A stretch of DNA of 64,000 nt, from assembly GCA_963971425.1 (NCBI GenBank), contig OZ020519.1, positions 1,256,028-1,320,027 on the forward strand, given 5' to 3'. Both the position numbers and the translations under genes were made by a program. The notes under the pieces are model-generated. The model was not told where the DNA came from. It saw only the letters and a program-made list of their open reading frames with translations, and ran no database searches. The DNA is from Bryoerythrophyllum caledonicum (lineage: Eukaryota; Streptophyta; Bryopsida; Pottiales; Pottiaceae). Below, piece by piece: positions 37,235 through 49,981 of the stretch; position 1 is the first letter of the stretch; each line of letters opens with the position of its first letter.

Positions 37235-37989
37235 ACCCGACCCCTTTTCACCTAAGAGTGGAACCTTGCTCTTGGATGGAGCTGGTAATACTCAGCATGT
37301 GGTGGCCAAATTTTGTCGATATTCACGTAGTTTAGTGGGTTGGTATTCGGAGGCACATTCTCAGGACTACTTTTTAAATACTAGAGACGTAGTTTGTCTG
37401 TATAATAGGGGCGGGGAGTGGTGTACTTCATTGATCCATTCTGAAAGGGTATGGCTTAGAGCTCAAGTGGCACAGCAGATTTAAGTAGTTGTTATCCTTC
37501 TTATGGTCATTGATGAATATTAATTCTTTTTCTAGGTGTAGGAGTTACAGAGGGCCTCTGGGTCAAGGAGTTACAGAATCATAGGTGAACTTTTTCAATG
37601 TGCCCTTTGACAGCATACTTCATCAGTAGAAATATGACCTATGACTTATGGGTGTGTACACATTGCAGAGGAATTGAAGACAGCTTCCTAAGGTTTGTTT
37701 TCAGAAGGTTCGTTTTGCATTTGCCTTTTGTAGGATACTAGGCATGTTATTATAGTTTTCTTTGTGTCATCATGTGTCGGACATGATTAATAAATTGGTA
37801 AATATAATAGTTTTCTTATAAATATACCAGCTAAACTGGTGCACATAAGTTGTAGAAACTATAACCAAAAAAATACAAGTTATTGATTCGATATAGTCTC
37901 TAAAATACATTTTCTAATGTAAAACCACTATTTATCAAAGATCGTGAGAAAAACGTCTTCTACATTTTACTAACACAATACTGAACCTA
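37235..37989. other. 3' flank of the PMT gene
   Basis: Likely 3' UTR followed by AT-rich spacer. No gene or clear repeat was seen before family A at about 37990. Confidence 0.45.
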
Positions 37990-38222
37990 GTGGTCGCTTT
38001 CAACACCTCTATGTTAGAAACAATTATTTTTCTTTGACACGGTAATTTAGACAGAATGGATATCACCCAAGTATTACATGGGTATCACCTACGTATCATA
38101 GAGGTAGCACCTTGACATCACATAGGTAATCACCTAGACAAAAACTTTATATTTTCCAAAATTTTGGACAACTCTCCATTTTGAATTAATTTTGTACTAA
38201 AGCAACCATGACATAGGGTACC
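37990..38222. repeat. Dispersed repeat, family A, copy 2
   Basis: Shares its order of phrases with 19905-20110: gtattacatgggtatcacct, cacataggtaatcacctaga, tatattttccaaaattttgg, ctccattttgaattaatt, catagggta. Confidence 0.65.
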
Positions 38223-38398
38223 ATATGTCTTCTATATTTTACTAACCCAATATCGTATGTTGTGGTCGCTTTTGACACTTGGGTATTTTTTTTTTCACAT
38301 ACCTATTCGGCACCTATTCGGGAATATTTTTAAATTTGGCATGTTAGAATTTTGCAACTTTTCACATGACCTAAGTTCATGTCTAAATATCATGATAC

Positions 38399-38899
38399 TC
38401 AGGGCCGCTTCACACTATGCCCAAGTCGAGAGACTGCCCGTCAAAATGGATGGCCAAACTATCGTAAGAGGCCAAACTTTTTTGCCAAAAAAATACATTA
38501 AATAATACAGATTGAAGGTTTGGCCAGTCATGGTGTGAAGCCTTAAAGCCCAAGTCCAAAGTCCAAACCCCATATCATTATGCAAAAAAAAATCAGCCAA
38601 AAAATTTAGCCTCTTTCATCTAACGGTCCAGATCTTGTCAAATTTAATTATTTTACTAAAAAATTAGAGGGACTCTCGATTGTAGTTTGGGTCCGTTATA
38701 ATGGGCGACCCAAGTTTTGCTCGAGAGGCCATTGCTTTGGCGCCAAAACAGCCCAAAAGTGCTGCCATGTAGGACGACGGCCTTTGGAGTTTGGGTACAA
38801 GTGTGAAGGCCCAAAGTTCGGACTTTGGCCATTCTAGCAATCTCATTGGTGGAAATTGACAGCCACTCGACTTGGCCACCAAGTCTGAAGCGACCCTTA
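38399..38899. mobile_element. TIR element of about 500 bp, directly upstream of the LINE insertion
   Basis: The left end, agggccgcttcacactatgc followed by ccaagtcgagagactg, pairs with the right end, which on the other strand reads agggtcgcttcagacttggt then ggccaagtcgagtggctg. The interior is noncoding and has repeated ggccaaac-type phrases. The LINE target duplication starts 4 bp after its right end, so the LINE landed at its edge. Superfamily not assigned. Confidence 0.65.
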
Positions 38900-38903
38900 G
38901 ACA

Positions 38904-38915
38904 TGGACTTCAGGC
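38904..38915. repeat. Left 12-bp target-site duplication of the LINE
   Basis: tggacttcaggc, repeated exactly at 51824-51835, 12.9 kb away, immediately after the LINE 3' hairpin and T/C-rich end. Confidence 0.85.
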
Positions 38916-41542
38916 GATGGAGAACTAAAGGAGCTCCGTTTTTTCTGGTGAGGGTTGCTTTGGGAGTTAGTTGCAGATCGAGGGTAGAGGGCAACAAGGG
39001 GTGTTGGGCTTGTTGATGATCCCACTAATACTCGAGATCTAGAAGTGTATGAGCTTGGGGAGGGATTATGCTAGACAAATCTACCCCTGCAAACCTTCTG
39101 GAAGTGAGAGTGTGCTTAGTAGCAAGATCTTGTTGCAAGTCATCTGTAAGAGCTGGAACTTTATGTATTGGGCAACTAGGTTTAAACCTCACCCAGATCA
39201 AAAGAGCAAGTGGTAGATCTGTTAGCCTAGAAGGGTACACGTACATAGCTCATACACAGACTTCCAAGGCAGTCTAGATCCAGAAACATCAACCTAACAA
39301 AGCTGGAGCAAGAAGATCGACATAGCTGCCACGCCGCCCACCCTTGAGCTACGCACCTCCTTCAACCCTCTCTCTCACTTTTGCATAGTTTCTTTTTTGC
39401 TTCTTGTTGTTTTTTTCCATGTTACCACTAGATACCCCACAATAAGCACACAGTTTCAATTAGGTTTCACAACTAGACTAGATTCACAAAAATCTCACAA
39501 ACCTCCTAGTTCTAATAGTATACAAACTAATCAATACCACCAACAAAACAGATCTAAATACACGTCAGAAAGGCAACACGAGCACTACCACATTCTTAGG
39601 CACTATCTTAGTATATTCATATCTAAAAAAATCACGCGGAAGCGTTGTCAAAAAATTCACAAACATCACCATTGTCCTCAGCACTACAGCAGACAACCAG
39701 AACTAAAAAATTGCAAGCATTTTACAAGTTATACAAGCTGTACACAAGTTAGAAGCGAGCAAGCTCCGAGGCAATAGGGAATACATACGAACTACAAGCA
39801 ACTCTCGAAGCACAAGGGTTCCAAACAGACTAAGAAGGAACATGATCTGAAGTCGCAAGCTCATCACCAAGACTTGCAACGTAACACAACACTAAAGAGC
39901 GGAAACTCACGCGCCATACAAATCAGAACCATACCACATATTTCACTCCCCTATCCTCCCTTCACTCTTTCCTCTTCCATCATTTGCAGTGGTTGTGTGT
40001 TAGAAGCGGCTCAAAGTCAGCCGAGCAGGAAGCAACAAAGATCACACAAGAAGAGGTCAAAAGGAGCCATAACGCCCAACCCAGACGGCGAACATCTCAA
40101 CAAAGGAGAGCCTACAGAGTACAACGAACACAACAGCCCTCACCATGCTTATGCTCATCAAACAATATTGAATACACCATACAACAAGATAAGCAGATCA
40201 AATCAAGAACGTGAGCTGCTGCTGCAACACTCCCGCACGAGACAACCAAGCAACGTCAAGCACAAGGTGCAACACCAAGTGCAGACTCAAGAGCAATACC
40301 AAAAGCATACTCAAGAACAACACCAACTCACACACATCTAACAACATCGCCACACAGAACTAGCGACCACCACGTACCACAAACATGTTACGTCCTTCCA
40401 ACCTCAGTGCAATTTTACTTTGTTATTATCCTAACCTCTTCTCATGGTATACTCATCATTTATGCAATCTAAATCAAAAATATAATTACGTACTAAACCC
40501 AAAAACTCTCAAACAATACACGAAAAGTAGTTGTATACAAGCTAACATCCCTAGTAAACAACCTCCTTCTAAATCTAGACTTGCATATGCCCTGTAGAAG
40601 TGCTGTCAATCTTCCCACATATTTGAAGAAACCGCCCCGAGGCCCGCATCCAGACTACCATCATGCAGACCAGAACAACCACATCATCAGCATGCAACGT
40701 CCACAATAACTGACGACTACATATCCAAAGCAACATACTCACCAGAGAACGTCATAAGGTACGGCACAAGACCCTCTCTCCTCCATGCAGATCAGGTAGA
40801 AGAGTACCAACTTCAGGGCACAGATCTTCCCAACACCACGTCACCAGCAACGAGGACATCAACAGCAGTAGAAGCCCTGCCACACAAAAGATCGTGCGAC
40901 AAGAGAAAGAGAAGCCCTGGCGATATACTATAGAAGAGCGGAACCAGGAACGAAGAACTCAACCGACACACACCCACTACAACCCCGAACCCCTGCGGCC
41001 CGACACAACCACGAAGCACACAAGACAGTGAAGGACGTACTCAAGCACCGCAACAAGCACACATCAGCAAGCTAAGAAACTAGGCAAGAAACAAACCAAG
41101 AACCGAAGAGCTCATTACCTCAAGAACACATCGCAAGCTAGAGTCCAAGTACCCCAATACAAAGGAGGCAAAAATATTTAAGGCAACCGGCCTTCAACGA
41201 ACACATCCCTTGCCCCCAACGACCTGTTGCACATCTCTAGCGACCCGATAGACGCCCCCAGCGACCTGCCACTCCCCTCCAGCGACCTATTCAATCCCCC
41301 AGCAACCTACTAAACTCCTCCAATGGTCCACTACAACCCCCCAGCGACCTACCACACTCCCACAACGACCCCCGAAACTACCCCAGCAACCTTCTATCTC
41401 CCCTCCACAACCAACGAACCTCACCCACCGACCCTGCAAGTTCCAACAATGCTCCAGCGACCCACTTAAGGTAAGTCACTTCATCTCTCCTCTGACTAAC
41501 CGGTGCGCATTGGTAGTTGTAGTAGATTGGGGAGGGGCAGAT
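38916..41542 (+). other. 5' region of the LINE
   Basis: 2.6 kb upstream of ORF1 without a convincing ORF. The A/C-rich ORFs of 76-155 codons (39397-40341) have no recognisable domain. The last 250 bp (about 41220-41470) is a degenerate array built on the phrase ccagcgacct. A promoter is expected here, but I cannot point to one. Confidence 0.5.
41220..41470 (+). repeat. Degenerate ccagcgacct array in the LINE 5' region
   Basis: At least seven variants of agcgacct or agcaacct spaced roughly 20-40 bp apart, in a C-rich context, ending just before ORF1. Confidence 0.65.
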
Positions 41543-43213
41543 ATGGATACACGAAATGTGAAGAAAGCCCTCAGCTATATAGACCACATGGAAATCAAGT
41601 CCTCCAGCAAAAGTGTCAAGAGGCTTCAAGGAAAAAAAGTGGAGAAGCAACGACATGAAGAAGCATCTGCTAGCAAAAAACAAAAGCCCATTTGTGAAGA
41701 GAACACGGGGAAAGAAGGTACGGCTCTCATCACTATCCCTGAAATTAGTTGCTTCAAGTTTTGGCTAGGTTTTCAAGTGATGGAAGAACTAGCAGTGGAG
41801 GAGGGATTAGATGAGCTCCTCAACGAGAAAACAATTGAGGACATGGTGACCAAAGGTCTTAAAGAAAGTGAAGCTCGAGAAGCCAAACAAGCAAGGATAG
41901 CCTTCCCACGCATCCCACAGATCCACTATCCACAATTGTGTGGGGCAGGCGGCCTAGAAGGACAACACTACAATCTTACACAAGTGCCCACTAACATCCC
42001 CGTGGACAAATGTACAGGCTTGGCTCTAAACTTTCAAGTTGTTATTCACTTTGAACCACCTACTAACCCTATTTTGCATGATGAAGTCAAAATGATGGTT
42101 ATTAACCGCCTCAAAGACATGGACATCCTTCTCGGTAAGAAGCTCATGGAACCAATCTCCATTCATTGTTTAAGTATCAAACAAGGAGGAGGGAAAAAAA
42201 GTGTATGGTTTGGACTTATCAAATTGCATCTTACAAAATCCGCAATTGATGGTCTACTCCTCTTCAAGGGGATTAGACCCTTCATTCTCAAAATTGATGC
42301 GGTTAACGTGGTGGGAAAGGTATGTAAAACTTATCATGGCATTGCTCATCATTCCGGCCTTTCAATTAAAATACAAAGTCCTTCCTTGTATGACATTGCT
42401 GCTAACCACCTCTTCAAAGAGGTCCTTGAATCTAGCTTCAAATGTGGGCATGATTTCGAAGTGACTAACGTACAGAAAGCAAAAAGAGATGGATTTGCCT
42501 TCATTTTGACCACCACCCCACAACAGGCCAAGAAAATCCAAGAGCTACAAATAACCGCACGCCAAGAGGTCATGCAAACAAAGAAGCCCCTCGGAGGAAC
42601 TCACATTTCCAAGGAAATGAAGGCTAAGAAAGATGCCCTCACCCTAACACTCTCCCATCTCCCCATACTAATGAATGTTATTGAGACCACTAGTGCTATC
42701 TACAAGATTATGGAAGATCTTAACATTTGCTCCATTTGGTTTCACAAGGACAACAGAGTTTGTCATAACGGAAGCGCAAATGTTGTATGTGCTAACCCAA
42801 TTGTATATAGGGCGTTTGTGGGAAAAACCATTCCCATAGGAGGCCACTTCGTGGAGCTCGCCCCTCATAGGAGGAGCATCGATGGAATCAAGCCCCCCAC
42901 CCAAACTCAACTCATAAAGTTTGGCTTTGAAGATATCAACAAAGCCATCATCAACACGGTGGAGACCTTCAAACTTCACACCCCGTCCCAAGCCATCACC
43001 AAGAAGAACCTAGTAGAGGCATTCGAAGCAAACAACAAAATCTTGAGGCAAGAAGTCAAAGAACAAGCGAACAAAAAAGCTAAGGAACTCCAAGAAATCA
43101 AAGACCAAATGCTGAAGATTCAAGAATGTGTTGGTACCACCTTTGCAATGTTGCAAAACATCACGGGGTCCACACCACCCATCCCGATTGAAGAAGACTC
43201 GTCAAAAATGTGA
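41543..43213 (+). CDS. LINE ORF1 protein, 556 aa, intact
   Basis: Uninterrupted ORF from the first ATG (MDTRNVKKALSYIDHMEIKS); an in-frame TTG lies 11 codons upstream. It begins with a Lys/Ser-rich segment (SKSVKRLQGKKVEKQRHEEA) with a nuclear-localisation-like basic run. A central region (ALNFQVVIHFEPPTNPILHD, EPISIHCLSIKQGGGKKSVW, DGLLLFKGIRPFILKIDAVN) looks globular. The last 70 residues include a likely coiled coil (about 490-530: LVEAFEANNKILRQEVKEQA and following) and an acidic end. ORF1 proteins of LINEs normally bind the element RNA and often trimerise through a coiled coil. I see no CCHC knuckle, and the fold is unassigned. That ORF1 is intact while ORF2 is broken is notable. Confidence 0.8.
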   Translation: MDTRNVKKALSYIDHMEIKSSSKSVKRLQGKKVEKQRHEEASASKKQKPICEENTGKEGTALITIPEISCFKFWLGFQVMEELAVEEGLDELLNEKTIEDMVTKGLKESEAREAKQARIAFPRIPQIHYPQLCGAGGLEGQHYNLTQVPTNIPVDKCTGLALNFQVVIHFEPPTNPILHDEVKMMVINRLKDMDILLGKKLMEPISIHCLSIKQGGGKKSVWFGLIKLHLTKSAIDGLLLFKGIRPFILKIDAVNVVGKVCKTYHGIAHHSGLSIKIQSPSLYDIAANHLFKEVLESSFKCGHDFEVTNVQKAKRDGFAFILTTTPQQAKKIQELQITARQEVMQTKKPLGGTHISKEMKAKKDALTLTLSHLPILMNVIETTSAIYKIMEDLNICSIWFHKDNRVCHNGSANVVCANPIVYRAFVGKTIPIGGHFVELAPHRRSIDGIKPPTQTQLIKFGFEDINKAIINTVETFKLHTPSQAITKKNLVEAFEANNKILRQEVKEQANKKAKELQEIKDQMLKIQECVGTTFAMLQNITGSTPPIPIEEDSSKM

Positions 43214-43496
43214 AGGACAACAACCTCAAGGCCAAAGGATCAATATCCCACCCGTATTGCATAAAACACGACCGTAGTAGAATATACCTAGTTACTACCT
43301 ATATACACTACAAAATCGTATCAACACTAGACACCCTATACATATACTATATTTCCTTCAATCATAAATACAAATACATAGACATACATATATACTGCTA
43401 TACAAGTACACATACAAATACATACCCACATACAAATACTAATATATATCAATACAAATACTGTACATAATATCCATATAGCTACCAACATAAATA

Positions 43497-43900
<404 letters not shown>

Positions 43901-44005
43901 CCTATGCCTACACATACTCAAACAATTCCAAAAGACACCAATCCAAGAATACACACACATAACCTTACCAAAAAACAATGTACCTGAAATGATAACATAC
44001 ACCAC

Positions 44006-44053
44006 AAAATACTACTATTACTTGGAGGAGACATTGAAATGAACCCGAGACCT
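44006..44053 (+). other. 2A-like ribosome-skipping motif, first copy (altered)
   Basis: Translates KILLLLGGDIEMNPRP. The general 2A consensus is D-[V/I]-E-x-N-P-G-P preceded by a hydrophobic stretch. Here the Gly of NPGP is Arg (AGA), so skipping is expected to fail. There is no ATG in frame between the preceding stop (43985-43987) and the motif. Confidence 0.75.
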
Positions 44054-44402
44054 ATGCCAAATATACCAAAAAAACACCCCACATCACACAAAGAATACGC
44101 CAAAACATACCTTATCCCTAGCTCCATCAAACTACACCCGGAATATCAACATAACCAAAACATTTACACATCTACTAAGAACCGCGCATACATTACACCA
44201 CTCCCATAACATGATATATCCACATGTCGCTAAAAATATTCACCACCAACGGGCGCATCCACCACCCCACTTACTATACGCCATAATAATTACAACCTAC
44301 CCATCTATAAAAAAGGGTAACCATATCTTAACAACACATAACCCAAACACCACACAATGGACCAATATCCTCCTAAAACAAAACAAAAAACCCTCATACT
44401 AC

Positions 44403-44449
44403 AAACTACTCATACTAATTGAAGGGACATAGAGACTAACCCAGGATCC
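44403..44449 (+). other. 2A-like motif, second copy (altered and frameshifted)
   Basis: The hydrophobic run KLLILIEG is followed, after a one-base deletion, by DIETNPGS. The last Pro of the motif is Ser, so this copy is also expected to be inactive. Confidence 0.7.
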
Positions 44450-45099
44450 ATGCCGAACGTATTAAAAAAACACCCCGCTTCATACAAAAAGAATGCCAAA
44501 ATATACTTTATACCAAACACCATAAAACTACAACTCGAATACGAACACATAGCCCAAAAATTTGCCCTCTTTTAAAAACCACACATATCACATTAACCAC
44601 ATAACGACACATACCCATATATCGCCAGATATATAAACCAACATAATGGACACCCACCATCCCACATCATATTTGCCCTAATCATTACTATACACCCAAA
44701 CATAGACCTCTGCAATCAACTCCTAAGTACACAGAATAAAAACATAACCCAATGGACCAATACACTCCTACACACTCTACAAAATCTACAAAACCCTCCC
44801 AAAAGACACATTAGCACCCCACACCCTTACACAACATTTCTTGAAACTAACCTAAACACCATAAAATAAACCACAACACATCTATAAACAAAGAATAATA
44901 TGATTTTATACACAACCAAAATACACCCCCATCAAATGACATGATAAAACAAAAATTCCCCTACCTCCCAAACACAATAATAAATGAGTCACTAAAATGC
45001 CTAAACCCCCTTCCAGAATACATACATCCACCCCCACCGCCGAATCACATCCCACCACAAAACAATAACCCACACATGAACAACAACAATACAAGCAGA

Positions 45100-45870
45100 A
45101 TAACATGGAACGCCTCATCCCTTAACACCACGCTCCCAAACTTACAAAACATAATTCAGCACACTAACACACCACCGGCACTCATAATTATACAAGAGAC
45201 AAAAATCTCGGCCACTAAATTCACAAAATACATACAAAGACTATTTCCCGACTATAAACTTATCTTCATTAATACACATGCCTTAACACAATGTATACAA
45301 CAAAGAAGACCATATACACCGGGCCGAGGGGGCCTCCTCACTCTCATACACAAAAACTACGCCTTTCCAGGCAATATTATAAAAATTCCCACCCCAATGA
45401 ACATATCCCATACCTCCAAATTTTGGAAATTTCCAATCATCCACTATAATCATGGCTAATCCACCACATATACATGCCATCCCACCCCAAAGACACTAGA
45501 CTCAGCGAGGACATCAAAACTAACATCAACACCCATATTACCAACACCCCCAACCATAACCACATACTATGTGGTGACTTCAATAGAGACATTGCCCTCA
45601 TAGGTAGACAAAACGGAAACCGACATACACCACCGCAAATGACAGACCTACTCTGGAAACAATTTATAGAAAACCTAAACTTTAACAATATACCTACAAA
45701 CACTACATACTTTAGACAAGAAGGATACAACTACAGCGACTAGAGCCTAATCGATAGATTCTATGTCCATGCGACCAACCATAATACATTTACTTCCACA
45801 ACAAATAATAATATTCACCTGAATTATAATCACTCACCCATACAACTCTACATTCCAAATAACACATTCA
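45100..45870 (+). pseudogene. AP-endonuclease-like domain of ORF2 (broken)
   Basis: Recognisable blocks: RITWNASSLNTTLPNLQ (Asn of motif I), ALIIIQETKISATK (catalytic Glu), RRPYTPGRGGLLTLIH, then, after a frameshift near 45440, MPSHPKDTRL, ILCGDFNRDIALIGRQNG (Asp and Asn), and YNHSPIQLYIPNN, where the second LINE copy has the intact NSDHAPIQLHIPNN. Loss of the S-D-H here removes a catalytic His-Asp pair. APE-type LINEs use this domain to nick target DNA. Confidence 0.85.
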
Positions 45871-46183
45871 TAAACCGTACACCAACCACCACAAACAATA
45901 ACCACATACGTATCCTTAACCCCATCCCACAAAACAACATAGAATTATTCAACACAAATTTTTTTGAGGAAAACTCATTATGCATTGATTCCCTAATAAA
46001 CATATTAGCATCTAACAACCATCTCTCCCAAACTCAATGGCAAGAAGCATGTCACACCCTAGACATATTCATCAACAACATATCCAATACAATTGGGCAA
46101 ACCTGCAAAGCCCAACTCATACCACAAATGATAAATCGAACATCACAACAAGGTGGATATTTACCTCGTAAATTATCTAAAAC

Positions 46184-48316
46184 ATGGAAACAACACTTAA
46201 CCACTTACCACACTTCTCGGAAAACCATAAGAACCGTAAACAACAACCCCCAATGACAAAGCCACCCTATCCTCAACGAACTACAAAATCTTCAACACAC
46301 ACAAATCTCAAATCCACCCCCATACATCTACCTCGCGACACATGGATAAATAATATAACACTAATTGCAGAAAATGCCAACATACAAGCCCGAAAGATTA
46401 CCACCAAATACGCTCAAGAAAACATTAGAAAAGCCATCTCAAAATACAGACAACTATATGAAACTAACCCCAAGAAAATAAACAGAAGAATATTCAAAAC
46501 TATGGAATCTCCACCATTAGACTGCATCACCGACCAATATAACAATATACTAACTAGCCTAGAAGACATTGCAAACAAAATATTTAACCAACAAACAAAA
46601 AATAACCGACCTACAGTAGAAACATGTAGCTATCAACCGGACCACCCTATTACATGCACATGTGCAGTACGACAATATCCATGGCATGACCTAGATGGAT
46701 TCACACTAGAAAAAAGAGGAGACCCGGAAACCCCACTACACACATACTTTAATCAAGCTACATATGACACTTGCCTACGAAACCTAGGAAATAATAAGGC
46801 CCCCGGACCGAACCAAATACCGAACTCAATACTAAAAAATATGCCCCCAAGGTTCCACAAACTATTAAACCTCCTCTTCTCCCACTACTACAAACAAAAA
46901 CAAATCCCTGCTTCATGGAAAACAAGTGCAACAATTCTACTATACAGAAAAAGAGATCCATCCATGCTACCCAATCATAGACCCATTGCATTAGCCAATA
47001 CCATCTATAAATTATTTACAAGCACATTCACATCAATACTATCATATTATCGCGAAAAACATAAAATATTGCATGATAGCCAAGAAGGGTTCCGTGCAGA
47101 AAGAAGTACTGCTAGACAAATCCAAACAATAATAGCCGCATTAGAAGATGCACATTTTACAAACCAAGACATATTCATACTGTATGTTGACTTAAAAAAT
47201 TCCTTCGGCTCCATTGACCACACTAGACTTTTAGCCATAATGACGGACCTTTGATATCCCAAAGATGCAACCGCACTAGTGGGAAATATATACTCTGAAT
47301 CCTCAACCTCCTTCATAGGAGAACACTTTGAAAAAAGTAAACCCATAGCCATCCAAAGGGAAACAATACAAGGGGATACCCTAACCCCATACTTATTCAT
47401 CATATTTCTAAAACCACTACTTAGATGGCTAGATAGAGGCAACAATGGATACACATTTGGAACATCACAAACCACCACTAACTCCACGGCACACGCGGAT
47501 GACCTTGCAGCCATAACCAACAAAATCAATGCTATCAAAATACAACTTAATAAAATAGACAGGTACTGCAAATGGACAGGAATGGATGTAGGTGTCCCAA
47601 AATGTGCCGTCACTGGATGCCCAAATAAATCAAAAACAAATTCCATTGCATTCAAAGCCCTAATACAAACCTATAACATTAGTTACCAAAACCAACCAAT
47701 ACCCGTACTACACCAAAACGAACCATACATATATTTAAGAATAAATCTCGTCCCCTCCCTAAAATGGAAAACCCAAATCCACGCCACCACCAAAAAACTA
47801 ATTAAACTATGTAAAGAACTAGTAGCTTGCCCGGCCACCATGAAACAAAAAATAAAAATGATTGACACAGTTTTAAGACCGGGCGTGGCATACAGCTTCT
47901 ACGCAATACCATATTCAATGCCCGCCATCAAAAAATTGGACCAAAAGATAATGGCCACACAAAAAACCGTATGCGGCATGCCAAAATGTATATCTAATAT
48001 AATAACCCAATTACCACAAAACCTCTTTGGACTAGAAGCTTTTTTGCTAAAAAATGCATACCTTAGATGCATAGGAGAACAACTACAGAACGCTCTAAAT
48101 GACAGTGGCAGACTTAGAACAATATATAGGGGCCTAACACACCACATCCTCGCCCATTATGGGGGGGCCGAAAACATACCTAGAATAAAAAAGACAAATT
48201 GTACAAGATCACCAATAACACGTACCTTTTTCTTACTAAAACGCGTAGCAAAAATTCACTTAAAAAGTAATCTCCCCAACTTTCTTATGGAACCAACAAC
48301 ACTAGAAAAAACTTAG
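46184..48316 (+). pseudogene. Reverse transcriptase domain of ORF2 (one TGA at 47252)
   Basis: Upstream thumb/finger blocks: LRNLGNNKAPGPNQIPNSIL (the KAPGPD motif), IPASWKTSATILLYRKRDPS, NHRPIALANTIYKLFTSTFT and EGFRAERSTARQIQTIIAAL. Motif A is YVDLKNSFGSIDH, with Lys/Asn where most LINEs have S-K-A. Motif B is ETIQGDTLTPYLFIIFLKPL. Motif C is AHADDLAAI (47492-47503 for HADD, where YADD is usual). Later blocks: DRYCKWTGMDVGVPKCAVTG and YIYLRINLVPSLKW. It copies RNA into DNA at the nicked target. The in-frame TGA falls between motifs A and B. Confidence 0.9.
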
Positions 48317-49420
48317 ACTCTTGAAACACAAAACCATAATACACTCAACACACAATTATCTCAAAAGTTATTACAAAAACTCCTATCAAAAAATATCTAC
48401 GAACTAAAACAAATCTCCCTACCTAATGGAACACACATCATGAACAATGAAGAGTTTAAAACCTACCACTTCACCCCATGAAAACTAATTAAAAGTGCCC
48501 TCAAAATCGCACAACTCTTTTGCCACCCAATACACCCACCCTCACACACCACTCATACCAATACCCATATATACTCCCATACACTTAAAGACCCATTCAT
48601 CACTATAAACAATGACATCATCCCGATTCCCAAGAAATACCCCCCCCACCACCAATACACCCTCTCCACTTCCACCCACACCACCGATACACCCTCCCCA
48701 CTCCCACCCACACCACCCCGCCCTCCAAACCACATCCTTAAAAACCCCACCACATACTCCATTAACAACATCATACACCATGAACACAGGGGAAAAATAG
48801 ATAATAACCAACTGAAAAACAACTACACCAGATACCTATGCCAATGGATTCACAATAACTACACCTACAACAAATGGCTCCCCCAAAGAAACCTCTTTCC
48901 AAGACACAACCAAAACACCATTACACATAATATCAATAAATTGACACAATACTATCAAAGAATTCAACACAAATTCTATACCGAAATTATCCAAGCTCAC
49001 CACCCACAAAATCAACCCCAAGATACAAGGTCCTTCACTCCACCCATAATAACCCCCCTACTAAACATTTACACAACGGAATGTAACCCCAAATTCGACA
49101 TTCTTACCTCATCTAACACAATTAAAATAGACAAAGACCAAGCACACCTATACGAAGAAGACGGGCAACACCTCTTTACCATCCCAATCACTAGGCTCAC
49201 ATGGTTGTGGAACCAATACAATACTAAACTACAAACCCCTACAAACATTGAACCAATAACCCAACCATTCAAAACCGAAGTCATTTAGCTATACCAAAGA
49301 TACAAATATAGAATACCAAAAAATAACCCCCTTAAACTTACACAATATACACTACCCACACCTATACCAAACTCATTAATTTCAACATTTAACATCCAAC
49401 ATTCATACTTCTCCTCTCCC
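48317..49420 (+). pseudogene. ORF2 linker between RT and the unassigned domain
   Basis: Decayed coding DNA in the same frame. An open piece at 48941-49288 encodes MTQYYQRIQHKFYTEIIQAH and following, with a conserved-looking LTWLWNQYNTKLQTPT end. An A/C-tract region at 48640-48720 (threonine/proline-rich) looks like expanded low complexity. No domain was recognised. Confidence 0.5.
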
Positions 49421-49933
49421 ATGACATGCTCCACCAAACTCAACAAATTTTACTCCCCCTTTAAAAGAGATAAAATATTTGGATCACTAGGAAAAGCTTT
49501 TGACTACAAATGGATAGGCAATGGTATAGCTCACCCTCACAATGAAGAAGAAACACAACAAGCACTACATTGGGCCCGCCTTGTGGCCAAACATGACCCA
49601 AACCACACCTCCACCCTAATCATAACCTCCGACAAAAATTGGTATCAAAACCCTAACCCACACTCGGGCCCTTTTCTTGACTCACACATCATTGCACTAT
49701 TCGAAGCGGAATCAATAACATACGAAGGACTCACTATCCCACCCGAACAAAAAAAGCCTGGGCTAGAACCAGCTACACTACAAATACTATGTGTCCATCA
49801 CCAAAACAAAACAATGAAAACCTCAGAACAACTCACCACGCTCACATCCATAACCAAAACTCTGAACATAAACCGAATACACACAAACATTGCCTCGCTC
49901 ACACCCCCCCCTCCAAACACTAGTAAACCGTAG
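49421..49933 (+). pseudogene. Unassigned conserved-looking domain between RT and RNase H
   Basis: About 170 codons open. Blocks: LNKFYSPFKRDKIFGSLGKA, FDYKWIGNGIAHPHNEEETQ, QALHWARLVAKHDPNHTSTL, IITSDKNWYQNPNPHSGPFL, HIIALFEAESITYEGLTIPP and EPATLQILCVHHQN. The pattern of an FDYKW-x-GNG-x-AHPHN loop, a helix, a hydrophobic strand and then NWYQ suggests a folded enzyme-like domain. A distant relation to PCIF1-like adenine methyltransferases crossed my mind but cannot be shown here. It does not look like the cysteine protease reported in Chlamydomonas Dualen. Confidence 0.5.
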
Positions 49934-49981
49934 CAAAAATGGTCTAAACTAGCATACAATAACAACACATTAAACTACTCC

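Larger units (their letters stand above)
43996..44780 (+). repeat. About 390-bp tandem duplication at the start of ORF2
   Basis: The segment from the 2A motif through a TQWTN-coding block occurs twice (about 43996-44385 and 44386-44780). Both copies encode DIE-x-NP, MPN, KKHP, HPPPH/HPPSH-LI and TQWTN blocks. The second LINE copy (62245 onward) has only one, so the duplication is specific to this copy. Confidence 0.75.
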
